From Polyodon spathula (taxonomy: Eukaryota > Chordata > Actinopteri > Acipenseriformes > Polyodontidae): a stretch of DNA of 64,000 bases. Below the pieces are notes generated by a model. The model was not told where the DNA came from. It saw nothing but the letters and a program-made list of their open reading frames with translations, and ran no database searches. Below, piece by piece: positions 12,340-23,930 of this stretch. The DNA lies in contig NC_054538.1 of the NCBI RefSeq assembly GCF_017654505.1, positions 53,989,786 to 54,053,785 on the forward strand, written 5' to 3'. The position numbers and the translations under genes are program-made. The stretch's first letter is position 1; each line of letters opens with the position of its first letter.

Positions 12340-12904
12340 CCAGAGGAGAACCATGTCTCAATTGCGCCAGCGCTGTAGCAGGGTGGTTCCAAGAGGAACA
12401 CACCTCCTCCATAAAATTGGGGAACGCTGGGAAAGGTTGAGCTCAGGGAGCCACATCATGCGGTTGAAAGACGGAACAGCGTGGCTCTGTTTGTGCTGTC
12501 CAGGGGACCTGCAGGTAGCCTCGGAACTAGGGGTCGTATCAGCCTGGAATCCAGGCTCCGCCTTGACCTTCACATCCGGAGGGAACATGGACTCACCCCA
12601 CAAGGTGGCGATGGAAAGCGTTTCCTCGTCTGAGCAGAGAACCCGGTCGAGCCACTCTCCCTGAACTCCCCCAGAGGGGTCGGGGCAGCACACAGATTGT
12701 GACCGGCTCAGGGGGTGGAAGGGATGCCACACGGGTCCACGCGACTCTTTCCAGGTGGCTTGCGAGCATGCGGGGCTGAAAAGCTGCGCAGGTGTCGCAG
12801 ATGCCATTTAGGGCTGAGGCGGCATGATCAGGGCCTAGGCACCGCACACACATGCTGTGCCTGTCCTTCTGTGGGATATTGGTCATACTGGGATATTGCC
12901 AGCC

Positions 12905-13340
12905 CTACCAGTCATAGCACCGGGTTAGCAACCATGTACTGTAAACACTGTGTGCGCCGCATGCACCGAGCACTGTGGGCACCGGGTGTAGTGTTAAGAG
13001 CACCAAGTACGATGTGCACCGAGTACCATTCAATAATAACACCGCGGGTTAGAAACCACTGCGCTGTAACACCGCATGCACTGAGCACTGTGGGCACTGG
13101 GAGTAGTGTGGCACTGGGTAAGAGCACCAAGTACTGTGCAATAATAACAGCGCATGCACCGAGCACCGTGCGCGCCTCTTGCACTGGGCAACGCGTGCAC
13201 TGAGCACCACGTGTACCGTGCAGCACCAATCTAATATGCACCAAGCACTGCTTGTACCGTGCAGCGTCAGGCACCGCACACACTGTGTGCACAGAGTACC
13301 GTGGCGCACCGGCGCGCTACCCTATTCATCAGTACAGCAA
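12905..13340. repeat. GC-rich minisatellite, GCACCGAGCACTGTG-type units
   Basis: Variants of a 12-20 bp unit (GCACCGAGCACCGTGC, GCACTGAGCACTGTGGGCAC and similar) recur irregularly more than a dozen times. They lie inside the DIRS-like block and generate low-complexity ORFs on both strands. Confidence 0.75.
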
Positions 13341-13362
13341 CAATGGGCACCATGAGCACCAT

Positions 13363-13680
13363 GGTACCGAAGTAGCACGGGCAGAGTCTTGCGCACCACT
13401 GTATTAAACACCAGGGCAGCTAGGCACGGTGCCTACCCTGACTGCGTGGTCTCACACCTGAGCAACACGTAGCGTACAACAGGGGGCAGGGCCGAAGTCG
13501 AGGCGGGTTACAGTCAATAAGCACCGTGGTACCAAAATAGCATGGGCAGAGTCTTACGCACCGCGGTATTAAAAAATCACCAGGGCAGCTGTGCTGGGTG
13601 CCTACCCTGACTGCAGGATCACACGCCTGGACAGCGCATAGCGTACAACAGGGAGACAGGACCGAAGCCGCGGCAGGCGA
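13363..13680. repeat. tandem duplication of about 155 bp
   Basis: Segment 13363-13520 is repeated at about 13523-13680 with moderate divergence. Shared landmarks include GGGCAGAGTCTT, CACCAGGGCAGCT, GTGCCTACCCTGACTGC and TAGCGTACAACAGGG. Confidence 0.75.
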
Positions 13681-14470
13681 TTGACTTACACAAACAGTAA
13701 TAAAAACTGTTTTTTAAAATACAAAACACAATTCAATATTACTGGACAGATGAGGGAGAGCACTCTGTCTATTGATTTGAGCGACCTACACCAAGATGAA
13801 GGCCCACGCAGCCTGTTAACGTCTCAACCCAGTAACGAGGGAAGCCTCGTGAGGATTATATGGCTGGCACGGCTAAAGCAGCTGCGGCGCGGCTAGCGCT
13901 CTACGCGAGTATGGGGATGCGTTCAGCTACAATCAAAACAAGGCCCAACCTTGGCCCACAGGCGGGCAAACTCGACAACGGGAACAGGGCAAGCCCGGCC
14001 CTGTGGAGTAATAGTGCTCTTCGAAGTATGAAGGGGTGTAAACACGCACAATTCTTAACAATAATACTTACCGTTTCTAAGACGGACAGACAGAAAGCAG
14101 CAGCCTGACGCACGGAGCACGCAGGTGCTGAAAGTCAGAAACAAAATAAAAAGGCTACGATTTTTTAAACTACTGATTCCAGGAAAGCGGCAATACCAGC
14201 TTTCAGCACAAAGTGCAGGGGAACTAGCAGTAGCTTACGCGGCACTTTTTATAAGGGCGCAATGCAACACAGAGGTCTTACCTTACCAATGTGAGAAGCG
14301 AAAGAGGATGATTCTTCCCCTGCGTGACGGCTAAGTACCCTCGGGAGGCGGGACCGAGGACATCACTGGAGAAAGGGGCTATCGGCAGCTTTGACATAGG
14401 AGCTCAGTGACACCTATCAATAGGCAGGAGTGTATCCCCATAACGATGTTTGGTGGCCATCTTTGAATTG

Positions 14471-16924
14471 AAAGGGAAATAGGTTTAGGGTAGGTAAACT
14501 AGTGTTTTTTTAAATATCCACATACCTCTGAAGAAGAGACTTTGGAAGTGGAAGAAACAGGTGTTATTTAGATATCAGACTGACAAGTAGACGGTATTGA
14601 TTGAAGTTTTCATTTCATTTCTGATGGCAAAATTAAATCTTAATTGGCACGGAATGACCACCTTGAACTAGAAACACACAAGTGATACAAATGACAGGCT
14701 TGTGTTTGATTTAAACACTTCTGCATCTGTGTTTTGTGGAGGGGAAATGTCTTCATGCAAGGGGTGGTTGATATGTGTGCATACAGAGCTAAAGCCAGCA
14801 TAGGTCTGTGTTCAACTGTAAACAGGGTTTCTTCAATGATAAGAATCTTATCTAAGCCATCTCAGGTCCGAGTTGTAAGTGTAAATGCACCTTATGTGGG
14901 GTCAGGCAGGGTCTTAACCCCTTCTGCGCAGGAAAACAAGAGGAAAAAAAAACTGGATTTTTACATCTTTAAGGCAAGGCTGATTTAGCTTATTGTGGAT
15001 TGTTATGCATTTGTAATTAGAATACATAAATATACTTGTAAAAATAAAGTATACCTTTATTCAGCAGTGGTGCACAGCAGTTGTACATTAATTAATTGGT
15101 GACAGTCTTCCGTTTTGCTGGCATGTTTAGTTTTCTGTTAATGTAATGAACTATAAAGTCAAAGAAATGAATTCACGTTTTATTCAAGCTTAATATAACC
15201 TGTTATTTACAGGTACTTTTCACTGCTCTATATGAAAACTTTAATGCAAGTAATACCACTATGATGCCAGATAGATTTCAGCCTAGAAAAATAGTTTTTG
15301 AAAGGTGGTTAAAGCCTGGTTTCCAAACAAACAAATTATCGCTCACTTTAAAGGTGAACACTGCGATTCTCGCCCTTTAGTAAATACGATGTGAATAAAA
15401 CTCATCTCATTAATCAGAGCAGGGTGCCTTATTTAAATACATAATCATGCATTGCCATAAAAATCACATATTCATTCTAATTACCATAGCGTGGCACAAT
15501 AAAATCAGTGGGCGTCATAATACAACCACTATTTTGTGCGATAATGAGTAAAATTGCAATCATAAATAAAATCATGAAATCAAGAGCATGCATACTAATT
15601 GCAATTATGGTGCCCCATAATGTTTACTGCCCTTTCGTAAATGAGGCCCATATGTTACAAAATTGAGAAATAGACCTATATACCTCGATGCACAGACGGC
15701 AGTACAACAGCCTAAGATTGGCAGTTTTATTATACATTTACAGCAGATTGTATTAATAATACGATTATTTTCTTTACAGAACTGTTTCAACCCAAACATG
15801 CTGTGGGGTGAGGGTGCTTTTTTAAACAGCATTTTCATGTATTCTGTTTTGAGCTGAATCTACAGACAAAATACTTTCAGAATTTAATAGATAGGTGCAA
15901 CATGAAGGACATTCTTAGCATTTTTTCTTTTTATTTTGCAGGGATGGAGGATAAAGTTTTCCCCTTTTTTTCAATTTTTAGCTGTTCTTGCATGCATGTT
16001 GCAACAAGAAGCTTGCTAGTGTACTTAAAATGAGAATCAAAGGCCTATAAAAACCAAACCTAGACTGTACCTACATTCTTTGTCACAGCTGGAATGAAAG
16101 TCTTATCGTAAATAGCTTGATGGGCTGCTGTTTTCAGACAGAGGGGTTCACAGTAAGCAGAAATGGATAGATGGAAATTAAACCTGGTTGTTTTTCTTTA
16201 CTAACTTCTCCCTCTCAAGACAAAATGAAAGACCTTGAATTTCCAGTAACAGTGACTACATCCATGTTAGTGTTACAAAGGCATACAAAAACTAAAAGAA
16301 ATGGCTATACATATGGAATCACATTTAATACCCCTGCGCAGCTGAAATCATATAAGAAAAAATCCACTTGCAACATCAAAAACATTTAACCTAATTAGCC
16401 CTTGTTAGATCATACTTATGAAAGAACAATTTACTGAACCATGGATTCAGACCAAGCCCAGTCAACCAGTTCTGCTGTAGTTCAGGATCTGACACAAGAC
16501 TCATAAAGCAATATATTCTGCTGTACACAGTAGCTTTGAAGTCCGTTGTCCAATCACAAAGGCTTTTTACACGGTTGCCGGGCAGTAACTTAAGTAATAA
16601 TGAATGTGTGCAGGTCTTTCAAACCACACCTTCCATTTGCAGGTAAATTCACAAGTACATTATTACTAATTTTATTCAAGTTTTTTGTTTTGAATTAATT
16701 ACCTTTCTTGTATGGGCTATTTCTGTATGCTGTGGATTGCGACTGTTTTATCCTTTGTTGTGTGGCTTGTCTAAATCTACTGTATGAGCAGAATTCATTG
16801 CAAAGAAATACAGGTTTGATTTGTCTTGTTAGAAAAATATACTTGCAATTTTTTATAAGAAAAAAGGTTGATGTGTTTTTTTTGTTTGTTTTTTTAAATA
16901 GTAGCCAATTATTTTTATTATTTT
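14471..16924. other. intron, nothing recognised
   Basis: About 2.4 kb of AT-rich intron. Short ORFs show no family resemblance, and no clear interspersed repeat or RNA gene was seen. Confidence 0.5.
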
Positions 16925-17357
16925 CTCTCCAATTTAGTCATGTCCAATTATTTTTAGGCTCAGCTCACCACTACCACCCCTGCGCTGACTTGGGAGGGGG
17001 GCAAAGACGAACACACGCTGTCCTCCGACGCGTGTGCCGTTAGCCACTCTCATCTTTACACACTGCAGACTCACCATGCAGCCACCCAGAGCTACAGTGT
17101 CAGAGGACAACAAAGCTCTGGGCAGCTTACAAGCAAGCCCGCAGGCGCATGGCCAGACGACAGGGGACGCTGGTGCGCGGTGGGCCATGGACACCCTGGC
17201 CAACCTAGCCCTCCCTCCCCCGGGCGTTGCTCGGCCCATTGTGCGCCACCCCCTAGGAACTCCCGGTGATCGTTGGCAGTCGCATAACCTGGATTCAAAC
17301 TTGCGATCTCCAGGCTATAGGGCACATCCGCGCGGAGCACCGCCACTCAAGGAGCCC
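16925..17357 (-). mobile_element. tRNA-derived SINE
   Basis: On the minus strand it starts GGGCTCCTTGAGTGGCGG, a tRNA-like head with a box A-like region. A box B-like GCAAGTTTGAATCCAGG follows about 60 bp on (near 17290-17310). A GC-rich body runs on from there, and an AT-rich tail reaches about 16925. The head matches the widespread fish SINE opening GGGCTCCCGAGTGGCGCA as I recall it. Decay within the boxes suggests an old copy. The exact SINE family is not claimed. Confidence 0.65.
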
Positions 17358-18978
17358 TGGGTGATGCTTTTTATAGCAAAGCATACTGTACAGGCATTTA
17401 CACCTTTTGGTTTTCTAAGTATAGGAGTTCTTCTGAATTTGAATGTGATAAACGGGTAAAAAGCACTGCATGTCAAACATACTTCACCAGGCATAAGCTG
17501 AGTCAGCTGCCATAATAGCTTGTAATTTGACCTTGTCAGTTTTCTGAATGTATACAGGATTGAGGCATGTTTTGAACTAGGGTTTGAAATGTATGTAATC
17601 TGAAGCAGCCTTCTACAAATGTATTCAGTTTTATTTCTTTTTTTTTTTCCTACACTAAATGTAGAAATGTTGATAACAGAAAAAAACACTATTTTGAAAT
17701 GAGACTAACATATGTATTCTCAATCCCATTTTGCATACAAGGCTATTGTTGAAGGTCTCAGTCGTCTATGTGCTGTATATTACTAAATAATATCCAGCTT
17801 TCTATTTAAGAGTATGAATAAGTCAGGTATTGTGCAAACCTTTATTCTTTGCTTATTAAAATACACATTGTTTTTCCCAATGCTGTCATAATTACAGAAG
17901 TATTTTGTGTTTGTTAGCTCTGACATCGCTGCTTCACTGTTCACCTGGGCTAAATATATTCAAGGGTTTGGGGGGAGGGAGGTTTAAAAGCTCTGTGTTT
18001 TTTCCTCACTGTTCCTTCCAGTGAAGGTTGCCTTTGCAACCTCTCGTTTTAACACTACGTCACTTTGAGTCAAGATGTTGACAGCAGTGTCGCTTTACTT
18101 CTGCATTAGACAAGTTGACTCTGTTCCTGTCAAAAATGGCAAACTTCATATTAAAATAGGCAGATCTGAAAAACTTTTTAGTAGCCCTTAGGTTTTATTT
18201 TTCCTCAAAACAAGATTTTCCTGCCAGAAGCGTTCTCTATTACATAGGTGAACTTGTAGAAGTAGAACAGTAGAAACTACCATTTCTGTAAACAGCAAGG
18301 GCAAGTGGTAGGTGATGTATTGTCTTTTTCCCCTTCTCTCCTTGTTGTGGTTCTATATAGTCCTTAATGTAGTTGCTGATGTACAGCTTTCACTTCTGCC
18401 CCTTTGAGAAGGTGGCCTCTCAGAAAATGAGGTAATGGTGAGAGGATTACAAATTTGCCAAGAGAGGTGTGCTTGCACCCTCTAGTGATCCTAAAGTGCA
18501 AAGGTTTGACTCGCACGTAACATACGAAAAAAGTACTACTTGAAAGAAAGAAACCATTAAGACTGAATTTAAATTGTATATTGTTTTGCTTTCAAAAGAA
18601 AAGTGTTTGGTAGTTTGGGATCTTAATTATGGTAATACAGCCTTTTTGCAAGTACTGCAGGTTTTAAGTCAGCCATTACATTGCTATGATTACCGGTAGC
18701 CTTGGGAACAGTCATTTGATTTTCTTGACTCTCTACCACCCCTGTGGATGTATTAAACTACAGTATGTGACATGGCAAGACATTGGTGGAATTGAAAATT
18801 TTTTACAGTGGCTTAGATTACTTTTAAAGTATTTTTTCACTGGGCAAAGGGACTGGAAAGAGGAAACAAGAAATGCTATTAAAAGTAAAAAGTAGTGGCT
18901 AATACAAAATATGCTCATATTAAACCAAAAACAGTTAAAGAAAAAAAAATAAAAATACTGATAATGCATTTATTAGCT
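17358..18978. other. intron, nothing recognised
   Basis: Unassigned intronic DNA. The ORFs are short and appear random. Confidence 0.5.
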
Positions 18979-19665
18979 TATGGGCTTCCGATTTTCGGTT
19001 TTAACTGATAAAACCCAATAAAAAATAAAAACAACTGTGTATTGCCAATAAACAATGGAAAAAAATGTGGAAATGGTTACTCAATTCACATTGACCACTA
19101 CTTTCCAATAAAAAAAAAAAATTACAAAAAACAAACACAGAAACTACCTTTTCAGTGCAGCTGAGCAATGTCACTCCATCTTGACTTGTATCTATCATTG
19201 ATTCGTTCTGAATACTTTATACCCACCCCAACTACTGACTGGCCCACATTCCTACATTTCTGTTGGAGACTGCTTGCTAGATTTAAAACTAGATTACAGT
19301 TAGGAATGAAGTCTATTTAGCATGTTTTAAAGCTGTATTACAGTTAAAATATGGAGGATTTAAAACAGAATTGCAAATTGTGGTGAAATGTAAAAAAAAA
19401 ATGCCTACACACAAAAACCCCAGAAGAATGTGCCCGTGACCATAAGGATTTCGTTGTGGAAGACAGCAAAGGAAAGAAGGTGCAACTTAAGTGTGCAAGT
19501 ACTGTCGAGTTACTACTATACATATTTTCAGAGAAAAATGCCTAAGCATTTTGGAAAGTAACCAAAAACACTAATTTCATACAGAATATGAAAAAAATGA
19601 TTTACATAAAACTCAAATAGCTCAAAATAAGCACCAGAAAATTACATTAATAAAAACTGAAAAAA
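18979..19665 (+). mobile_element. hAT-type MITE, diverged copy
   Basis: Collinear with the better-preserved copy at 23931-24546. Shared parts are the GGGCTTCCGATTTTCGG end, a CCCCAACTACTGACTGG segment and a coding-like stretch DHKDFVVEDSKGKKVQ near 19440-19490. The right end is decayed, so the boundaries are approximate. Confidence 0.65.
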
Positions 19666-19880
19666 AAAATTTTAGATTGAAAAAAAAAGAGTTTAGTTGA
19701 AATGACTTAACTAGTCATACAAGTGAACAAAACTGTAGGAGCTAAATGCTAAAACTGTGAAGTGTCCCTGGAAGACCACACCAGATTTACAGCTTCTGAC
19801 TTGCCTTAACTGCATTATTATCAGCAACTGTAAGCAAGGACTTGTAATACATGCTTGGTTTATTTGTGTGTCTTTCACAG
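19666..19880. other. intron end with acceptor
   Basis: Short intronic stretch ending in TCTTTCACAG at 19880. Confidence 0.7.
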
Positions 19881-20075
19881 AGGATACTGTACCAAAGAAA
19901 GCAGTATGCCATTTCAATGGGAAGACTTACGCAGATGAGGAGAGGTGGGACATCGATAGCTGTACTCACTGCTACTGCTTGCAGGGTCAGACCCTTTGCT
20001 CCACTGTTAGCTGCCCTGCATTGCCCTGTGTGGAGCCAGTAAATGTGGAGGGGGGTTGCTGCCCTATGTGTTCAG
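19881..20075 (+). CDS. crim1: crim1 exon: VWC domain 6
   Basis: 195-nt exon, phase 1 to phase 1, with donor TCAG|GTAAGC. It encodes EDTVPKKAVCHFNGKTYADEERWD..., the last VWC repeat of CRIM1: VCHFNGK, DSCTHCYC, TLCSTVSCPALPC, VEGGCCPMC. The ten cysteines are in place. Residues around ADEERW and CLQGQTLCSTVSC match the vertebrate consensus as remembered. It joins in frame to the exons before and after. This is the membrane-proximal ligand-binding module. Confidence 0.95.
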
Positions 20076-20545
20076 GTAAGCCGATCAAAAAGACCTGTGG
20101 AGATAATGGAGGATAAATGAGGTATTCGATAAAGCAGTGTAACGGGCAGCGTACCATCACTGGCTTCTCGCTTGCATCCGGGTATCGGCAGGAGAGAGCC
20201 AGATGCTCTGCTTGTGACGCGCTACACAGCCCAGGGTACTGTGAGTAACTGGAACAAAAATAAAAAAGACCCCAATACCTGACCACTGTGTGTGGAATCG
20301 TGATCAGAATTTATTGTTTTCCTATGAAGGACAGGGACTAGGAGGGAGTGAGTCAGCGGCACCTCTTGTGATAGTGAAAGCAACGGATGCCGTTTTGACG
20401 TCAACCTTCTTTTTTTTGTTTTGCAGTGTTTTTTCTTTTATCATTTTTGTATTTCTGTTCCTTTTACACAACCATGTATTGACCCCCAGCCATTAGCATT
20501 GTTGATACCAGCATGTAGCTTTTTGTGTGCTGCTCAAAAAGACTA
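20076..20545. other. intron, GC-richer possible LTR remnant
   Basis: Segment 20138-20400 is more GC-rich than the surrounding intron and begins GTGTAACGGGCAGCG. It could be an old LTR, but no ends, duplication or pol sequence support it. The rest is unassigned. Confidence 0.3.
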
Positions 20546-20906
20546 ATAACACCGTGTAACAATTTATTTATTTATTTTGTTCCTGGGTAGTAAGTGTTAT
20601 TTCCTAATTGCTTATGCCTCAAAAGTATAGAAAATGGCTATTATTCCCCACAAACTTTGCTTTTGTGACCAGGACAGTGATATTTTGAAATATCACTATT
20701 TCCAATGAGAAAACGGGTGCTTTTGTGTCTTTTTGTTCACATAAAGTCAGAAACAAACAACATATGAATCCAAATTAACATGTATTTATACTAAAGCAAT
20801 ACAAAAATGACTACAAAAGATTTAGAAGTGAGTAGTTTTTCGAGATTTACGATTATACTGTAAATTTACAGTATAATCGTAAATCTCGAAAAACTACTCA
20901 CTTCTA
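20546..20906 (+). repeat. interspersed repeat R1, copy 1, ending in a perfect palindrome
   Basis: One of three copies in the window (also 39360-39690 and, inverted, 60587-60890). The shared core runs from TAACACxGTGTAACAATTT through GTTCCTGGGTAGTAAGTGTT to TTTCGAGATTTACxATTATACTG. Here the last 42 bp (20823-20864) are followed at once by their exact reverse complement (20865-20906). No coding content; superfamily unknown. Confidence 0.8.
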
Positions 20907-20956
20907 GCTCATTAAATGTTTTTTTTTTAAATATCATTTTTAAATCTTCCCTACAG

Positions 20957-21079
20957 AGATGTACGTGCCTGAACCCACTAACATTCCCATTGAGAAGACT
21001 GACCGGAGAGGAGAGGTTGAATTTCATGAGCCCTTTTGGCCAACAGGCAGTGAGAATGAGATCTTACCACAGTTCAGAG
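20957..21079 (+). CDS. crim1: crim1 exon: juxtamembrane linker
   Basis: 123-nt exon, phase 1 to phase 1, with acceptor CCCTACAG at 20956 and donor AGAG|GTGAGT at 21080. It encodes EMYVPEPTNIPIEKTDRRGE and then a more variable acidic stretch, about 41 residues. There are no cysteines. It matches the CRIM1 segment between the last VWC repeat and the membrane, the first half conserved and the second half diverged from mammals. It probably spaces the VWC domains from the cell surface. Confidence 0.93.
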
Positions 21080-21589
21080 GTGAGTGCTTGTCAATGACTA
21101 AGCAGATGCAAGAGTAGTTGACGTGGCTTCCTGAGGGCTGTGGGGTTATGGGTTAGATCAACTTGTGATAAATGCCTGTCTGCCATAGCTCGAGTTTCTA
21201 ATACAGTATTTTGTTGGTTACATGGCAGCTTTATGACCAATGTTTTCCCTGCTGTGTGGTGCTATTCAATCAAACAGACATAAGTCCCAAAAAGGTAGTA
21301 ACCCATGTCAACAATACCTTTAAACTTTAATTTTAAAACACGTACTGCACCCTTGGAAATTGATTGAATATTGCCAAAGAGCAGGAAAGTAAAGCACAAT
21401 GCTGCATTTCAAAAAGTTAACTACTTACTGAAGCACTTCTGTTAATAAGACAAATATTACATACATGCAATGCTGGTATTGTACGCAGTGACATAACGTG
21501 TTTAGTTCTGGTCACTGCGCTACAAGTTAGAGAGGGACACATCTCTTATTTTTTGACCCCCCCCCAACCATTAATGGATCTTTACTCAA
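21080..21589. other. intron, nothing recognised
   Basis: Unassigned. A C-run at 21558-21566 and a T-run at 21592-21606 border the transposase remnant. Confidence 0.5.
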
Positions 21590-22370
21590 TCTTTTTTTTT
21601 TTTTTTGTTATTTGGACAAGCATTTTTTGGCCTTTGACCTTGTTGGAAGACAGTCTGCCTATGATAAACTGTCAGCCTATAAGCAGATGGTATAGTTGTA
21701 CTTTAGAATGTTTTGATACATGCCTGCATTCATTTAATCTTCAATCACACCCATGTCTCCTGTCCCTGAACTGTCCCATAGCATGATCAAACCACCTCCA
21801 AGTTTAATTGTAGATACAAGGTTTTCTTCATTGAAGGATTTCATTATTTTCTTCAAAAATTCTCTGGTCAGTTTTTGGGGAAGTTATGTTTTAGTTGCAT
21901 TGGATCAGATAATTTTGCTGAAGAAAGCTTCAGATTCCTGTTCATATTTCTTGGCAAATTTTAGATGCTTGTTTTATAGATTTTCTTTTAAATTATTTTA
22001 CAGTGAGGTCTACATGCATACAACTCTTCTGTGTTCTGTGTCCTTTGTACAGTTTCTTCGTGCACTATGGTGCCTGATGTTTCAAAATCCTTCAAGTCCT
22101 TAACTGTTAATCTTGGATTGTTTTTTTTAACTACTCAGTTGATTCTCCTACCTGCTGTACACCTAATTTTCTTTGGACCTTTCAAGCTTTCAGTTGAATT
22201 TGTTTGTAGTACTAGTTGATTATGGATTGATTGTGGATTTGGTATTCAATTTCTCTGATACTGTTCTGTAGCCATTTCCTTTGTTGTAGTTGATTTTCTC
22301 AAATGTGAATTCAAGTCATTTGGCTTGACCATCATCTGCTGTCGCCAAAAGTTTTTCTTCAGCACATTTT
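21590..22370 (-). pseudogene. decayed Tc1/mariner-superfamily transposase
   Basis: The + strand carries the typical reverse-complement signature of such transposases: ...AGCATGATCAAACCACCTCCAAG (catalytic-core loop), CTTCATTGAAGG, TCTGGTCAGTTTTTGGGG, GGCAAATTTTAGATGC and GTCCTTAACTGTTAATCTTGG. The frame is broken many times, and no terminal repeats were found. It is a different family from the 4856-9592 element. The assignment rests on pattern memory of common fish Tc elements. Confidence 0.55.
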
Positions 22371-22685
22371 GGAAATAATTTTCTGGCTATGTAATGCAGA
22401 CATTATTGATCCCATAAAACAAATAACTTTATTTGGAATCAAAAACATATATTATGGTATAATTATTATAATATAACTGACAGCCATAATAAGTTCAATC
22501 TTACGGACATCCACACAGTTTGTTGCATTATTTATTATTTGCATGGAAGATGTTGTGGTGGCTATCAGGTATAGGTTAATTATATTATGCTGAAAGCATT
22601 TCTGCCATTTCCCTAGAAGAGTGACAAGTTTAATTATGAATCACACTGTACTGTGCACTCTGAACACCTGCTTATTTTCTTCCAG
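22371..22685. other. intron end
   Basis: Unassigned AT-rich DNA ending with acceptor TTTTCTTCCAG at 22685. Confidence 0.6.
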
Positions 22686-22876
22686 GAGAAATGGGGAACC
22701 TCAAAATGGAGTACACCGAAGGCAAAGGCCCGATGCCAAGCGAGGACACCAACTTCCACTACGTCGCCTGGGTAACCCTGCCTATAATGATGGCTCTGAT
22801 TACAATAATCGCTCTTCTCCTTATCAATCAGAAGAAGCAGTGGATACCTGTGCCCTGCTACAGAACTCCTACAAAG
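22686..22876 (+). CDS. crim1: crim1 exon: transmembrane segment
   Basis: 191-nt exon, phase 1 to phase 0, with donor AAG|GTAGCT. It encodes GEMGNLKMEYTEGKGPMPSE, then the hydrophobic helix VAWVTLPIMMALITIIALLL (about residues 33-52 of the exon), then the stop-transfer INQKKQWIPVPCYRTPTK. The basic QKKQW just after the helix fits a type I topology with the C-terminus in the cytosol. QKKQWIP and YRTPTK are conserved in CRIM1 of other vertebrates as remembered; the extracellular stub is not. Confidence 0.95.
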
Positions 22877-23828
22877 GTAGCTGCCCTCTTCAAATACTTC
22901 AAACAGTTCCCTTTTAACATTTAATTTATTGGACATTGGGAACTGCTGTTTAATATTTATTATTTATTGGGAACTGCTGTTACATGTTTTTCTGGATTCC
23001 TGTCATTGGGCACTTTTGGGAAATGCTGGTTAACAGGTGCTAAGATTCATGTTCACTGCCTAATTGAGACATTTTTCTTTCTAATTTAAAGGAAAATAAA
23101 AACCTATACAAACATATGATATTTTATTTAACATTGTGTAATAAAAAATAAAAAAACTACAAAATTATATTGCAAAAGTCTACCAGAAGCTATAATAGAC
23201 ATTAGTATTTAAAAAACCACCAACTAGTATGCAATTCAAAATGTGTTAATTCTATAGGGTAATGCAAAACTTTTGGCAATAACTGTATACTGACTGCCAG
23301 TGTTTTATATTTATTTACTGCAGAAGTCATTTAAATATTTTCCATTACCATTACATTGGGAACACCTTGTAGTACATATCACAGAAATATATTAACAAAT
23401 GTTTTGATAAATGTATTCTCATATCCTGTGTCAGAAGCCAATTGGGGAACATTTAAAAAAAATCTCAGCATTGTGTTTTCAAAATAAATATCAGCAGTAT
23501 TAAAAAAAAAAGCTTCTCCTACTGCAAATAGTACAAACCGTGGATGCATGAAGAGTTGAAGAGTGTTATACTACATTTTACAGTTTATCGACAGTTTTAA
23601 ACCGCAGCTATATGGCTTGGTAAGGCTGGGTAATCTGTGGGGTGTTGCTATTTATTCTAGCTTCTCTACTACCTTCCTACAATTTCTGTGTATCTGAAGT
23701 TCTTTTTCTGTTTAAATATTTTCTGTAAACAATGTAAATATACGTATTTCTGGTTTAGGATTTTAAATTGTAAACCCACCGGGGAAATCCAGAAATCCAG
23801 AACGCATTATATTGCATAGCTGCAAGTT
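22877..23828. other. intron with truncated MITE end
   Basis: Between about 23081 and 23290 the sequence is related to the MITE at 43411-43696 (shared AAAGTCTACCxGAAGC, and TATAGGGTxATGCAAxACTTTTG at the right end), but the left end is missing. The rest is unassigned. Confidence 0.5.
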
Positions 23829-23841
23829 TTTTTTTTTTTTT

Positions 23842-23910
<69 letters not shown>
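23829..23910. repeat. T-run plus (TA)n microsatellite
   Basis: About 20 T followed by about 31 TA units, just before the hAT MITE. Confidence 0.95.
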
Positions 23911-23913
<3 letters not shown>

Positions 23914-23930
23914 CCAGAATGCATTATATT

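Larger units (their letters stand above)
12340..14470 (-). mobile_element. DIRS-like element fragment with gag, GC-rich
   Basis: A block clearly richer in GC than the surrounding intron. On the minus strand 12886-12593 encodes RHSMCVRCLGPDHAASALNG followed by CDTC. This C-x2-CLG-x-(D/E)HA pattern also occurs in the DIRS-like gag at 29243-29644. A second frame continues with SDEETLSIATLW, another DIRS gag-like string. Upstream in element direction (12900-14340) the DNA is repetitive. No RT or tyrosine recombinase lies with it, so only the 5' part seems present. The assignment rests on motif resemblance. Confidence 0.5.

Noticed and set aside
12353..13309. Overlapping 80-160-residue ORFs on both strands as host genes
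   Set aside because: Low-complexity products of the GC-rich minisatellite. Only the short CLGPDHA-type motif has family resemblance, and that is DIRS-like.
17278..17357. Functional tRNA gene in the tRNA-like stretch
   Set aside because: The box regions are degenerate, no cloverleaf could be drawn, and it continues into a SINE body and AT-rich tail.
20138..20400. Solo LTR call for the GC-richer segment
   Set aside because: No TG/CA pair with a matching duplication could be found, so it was left as unassigned.
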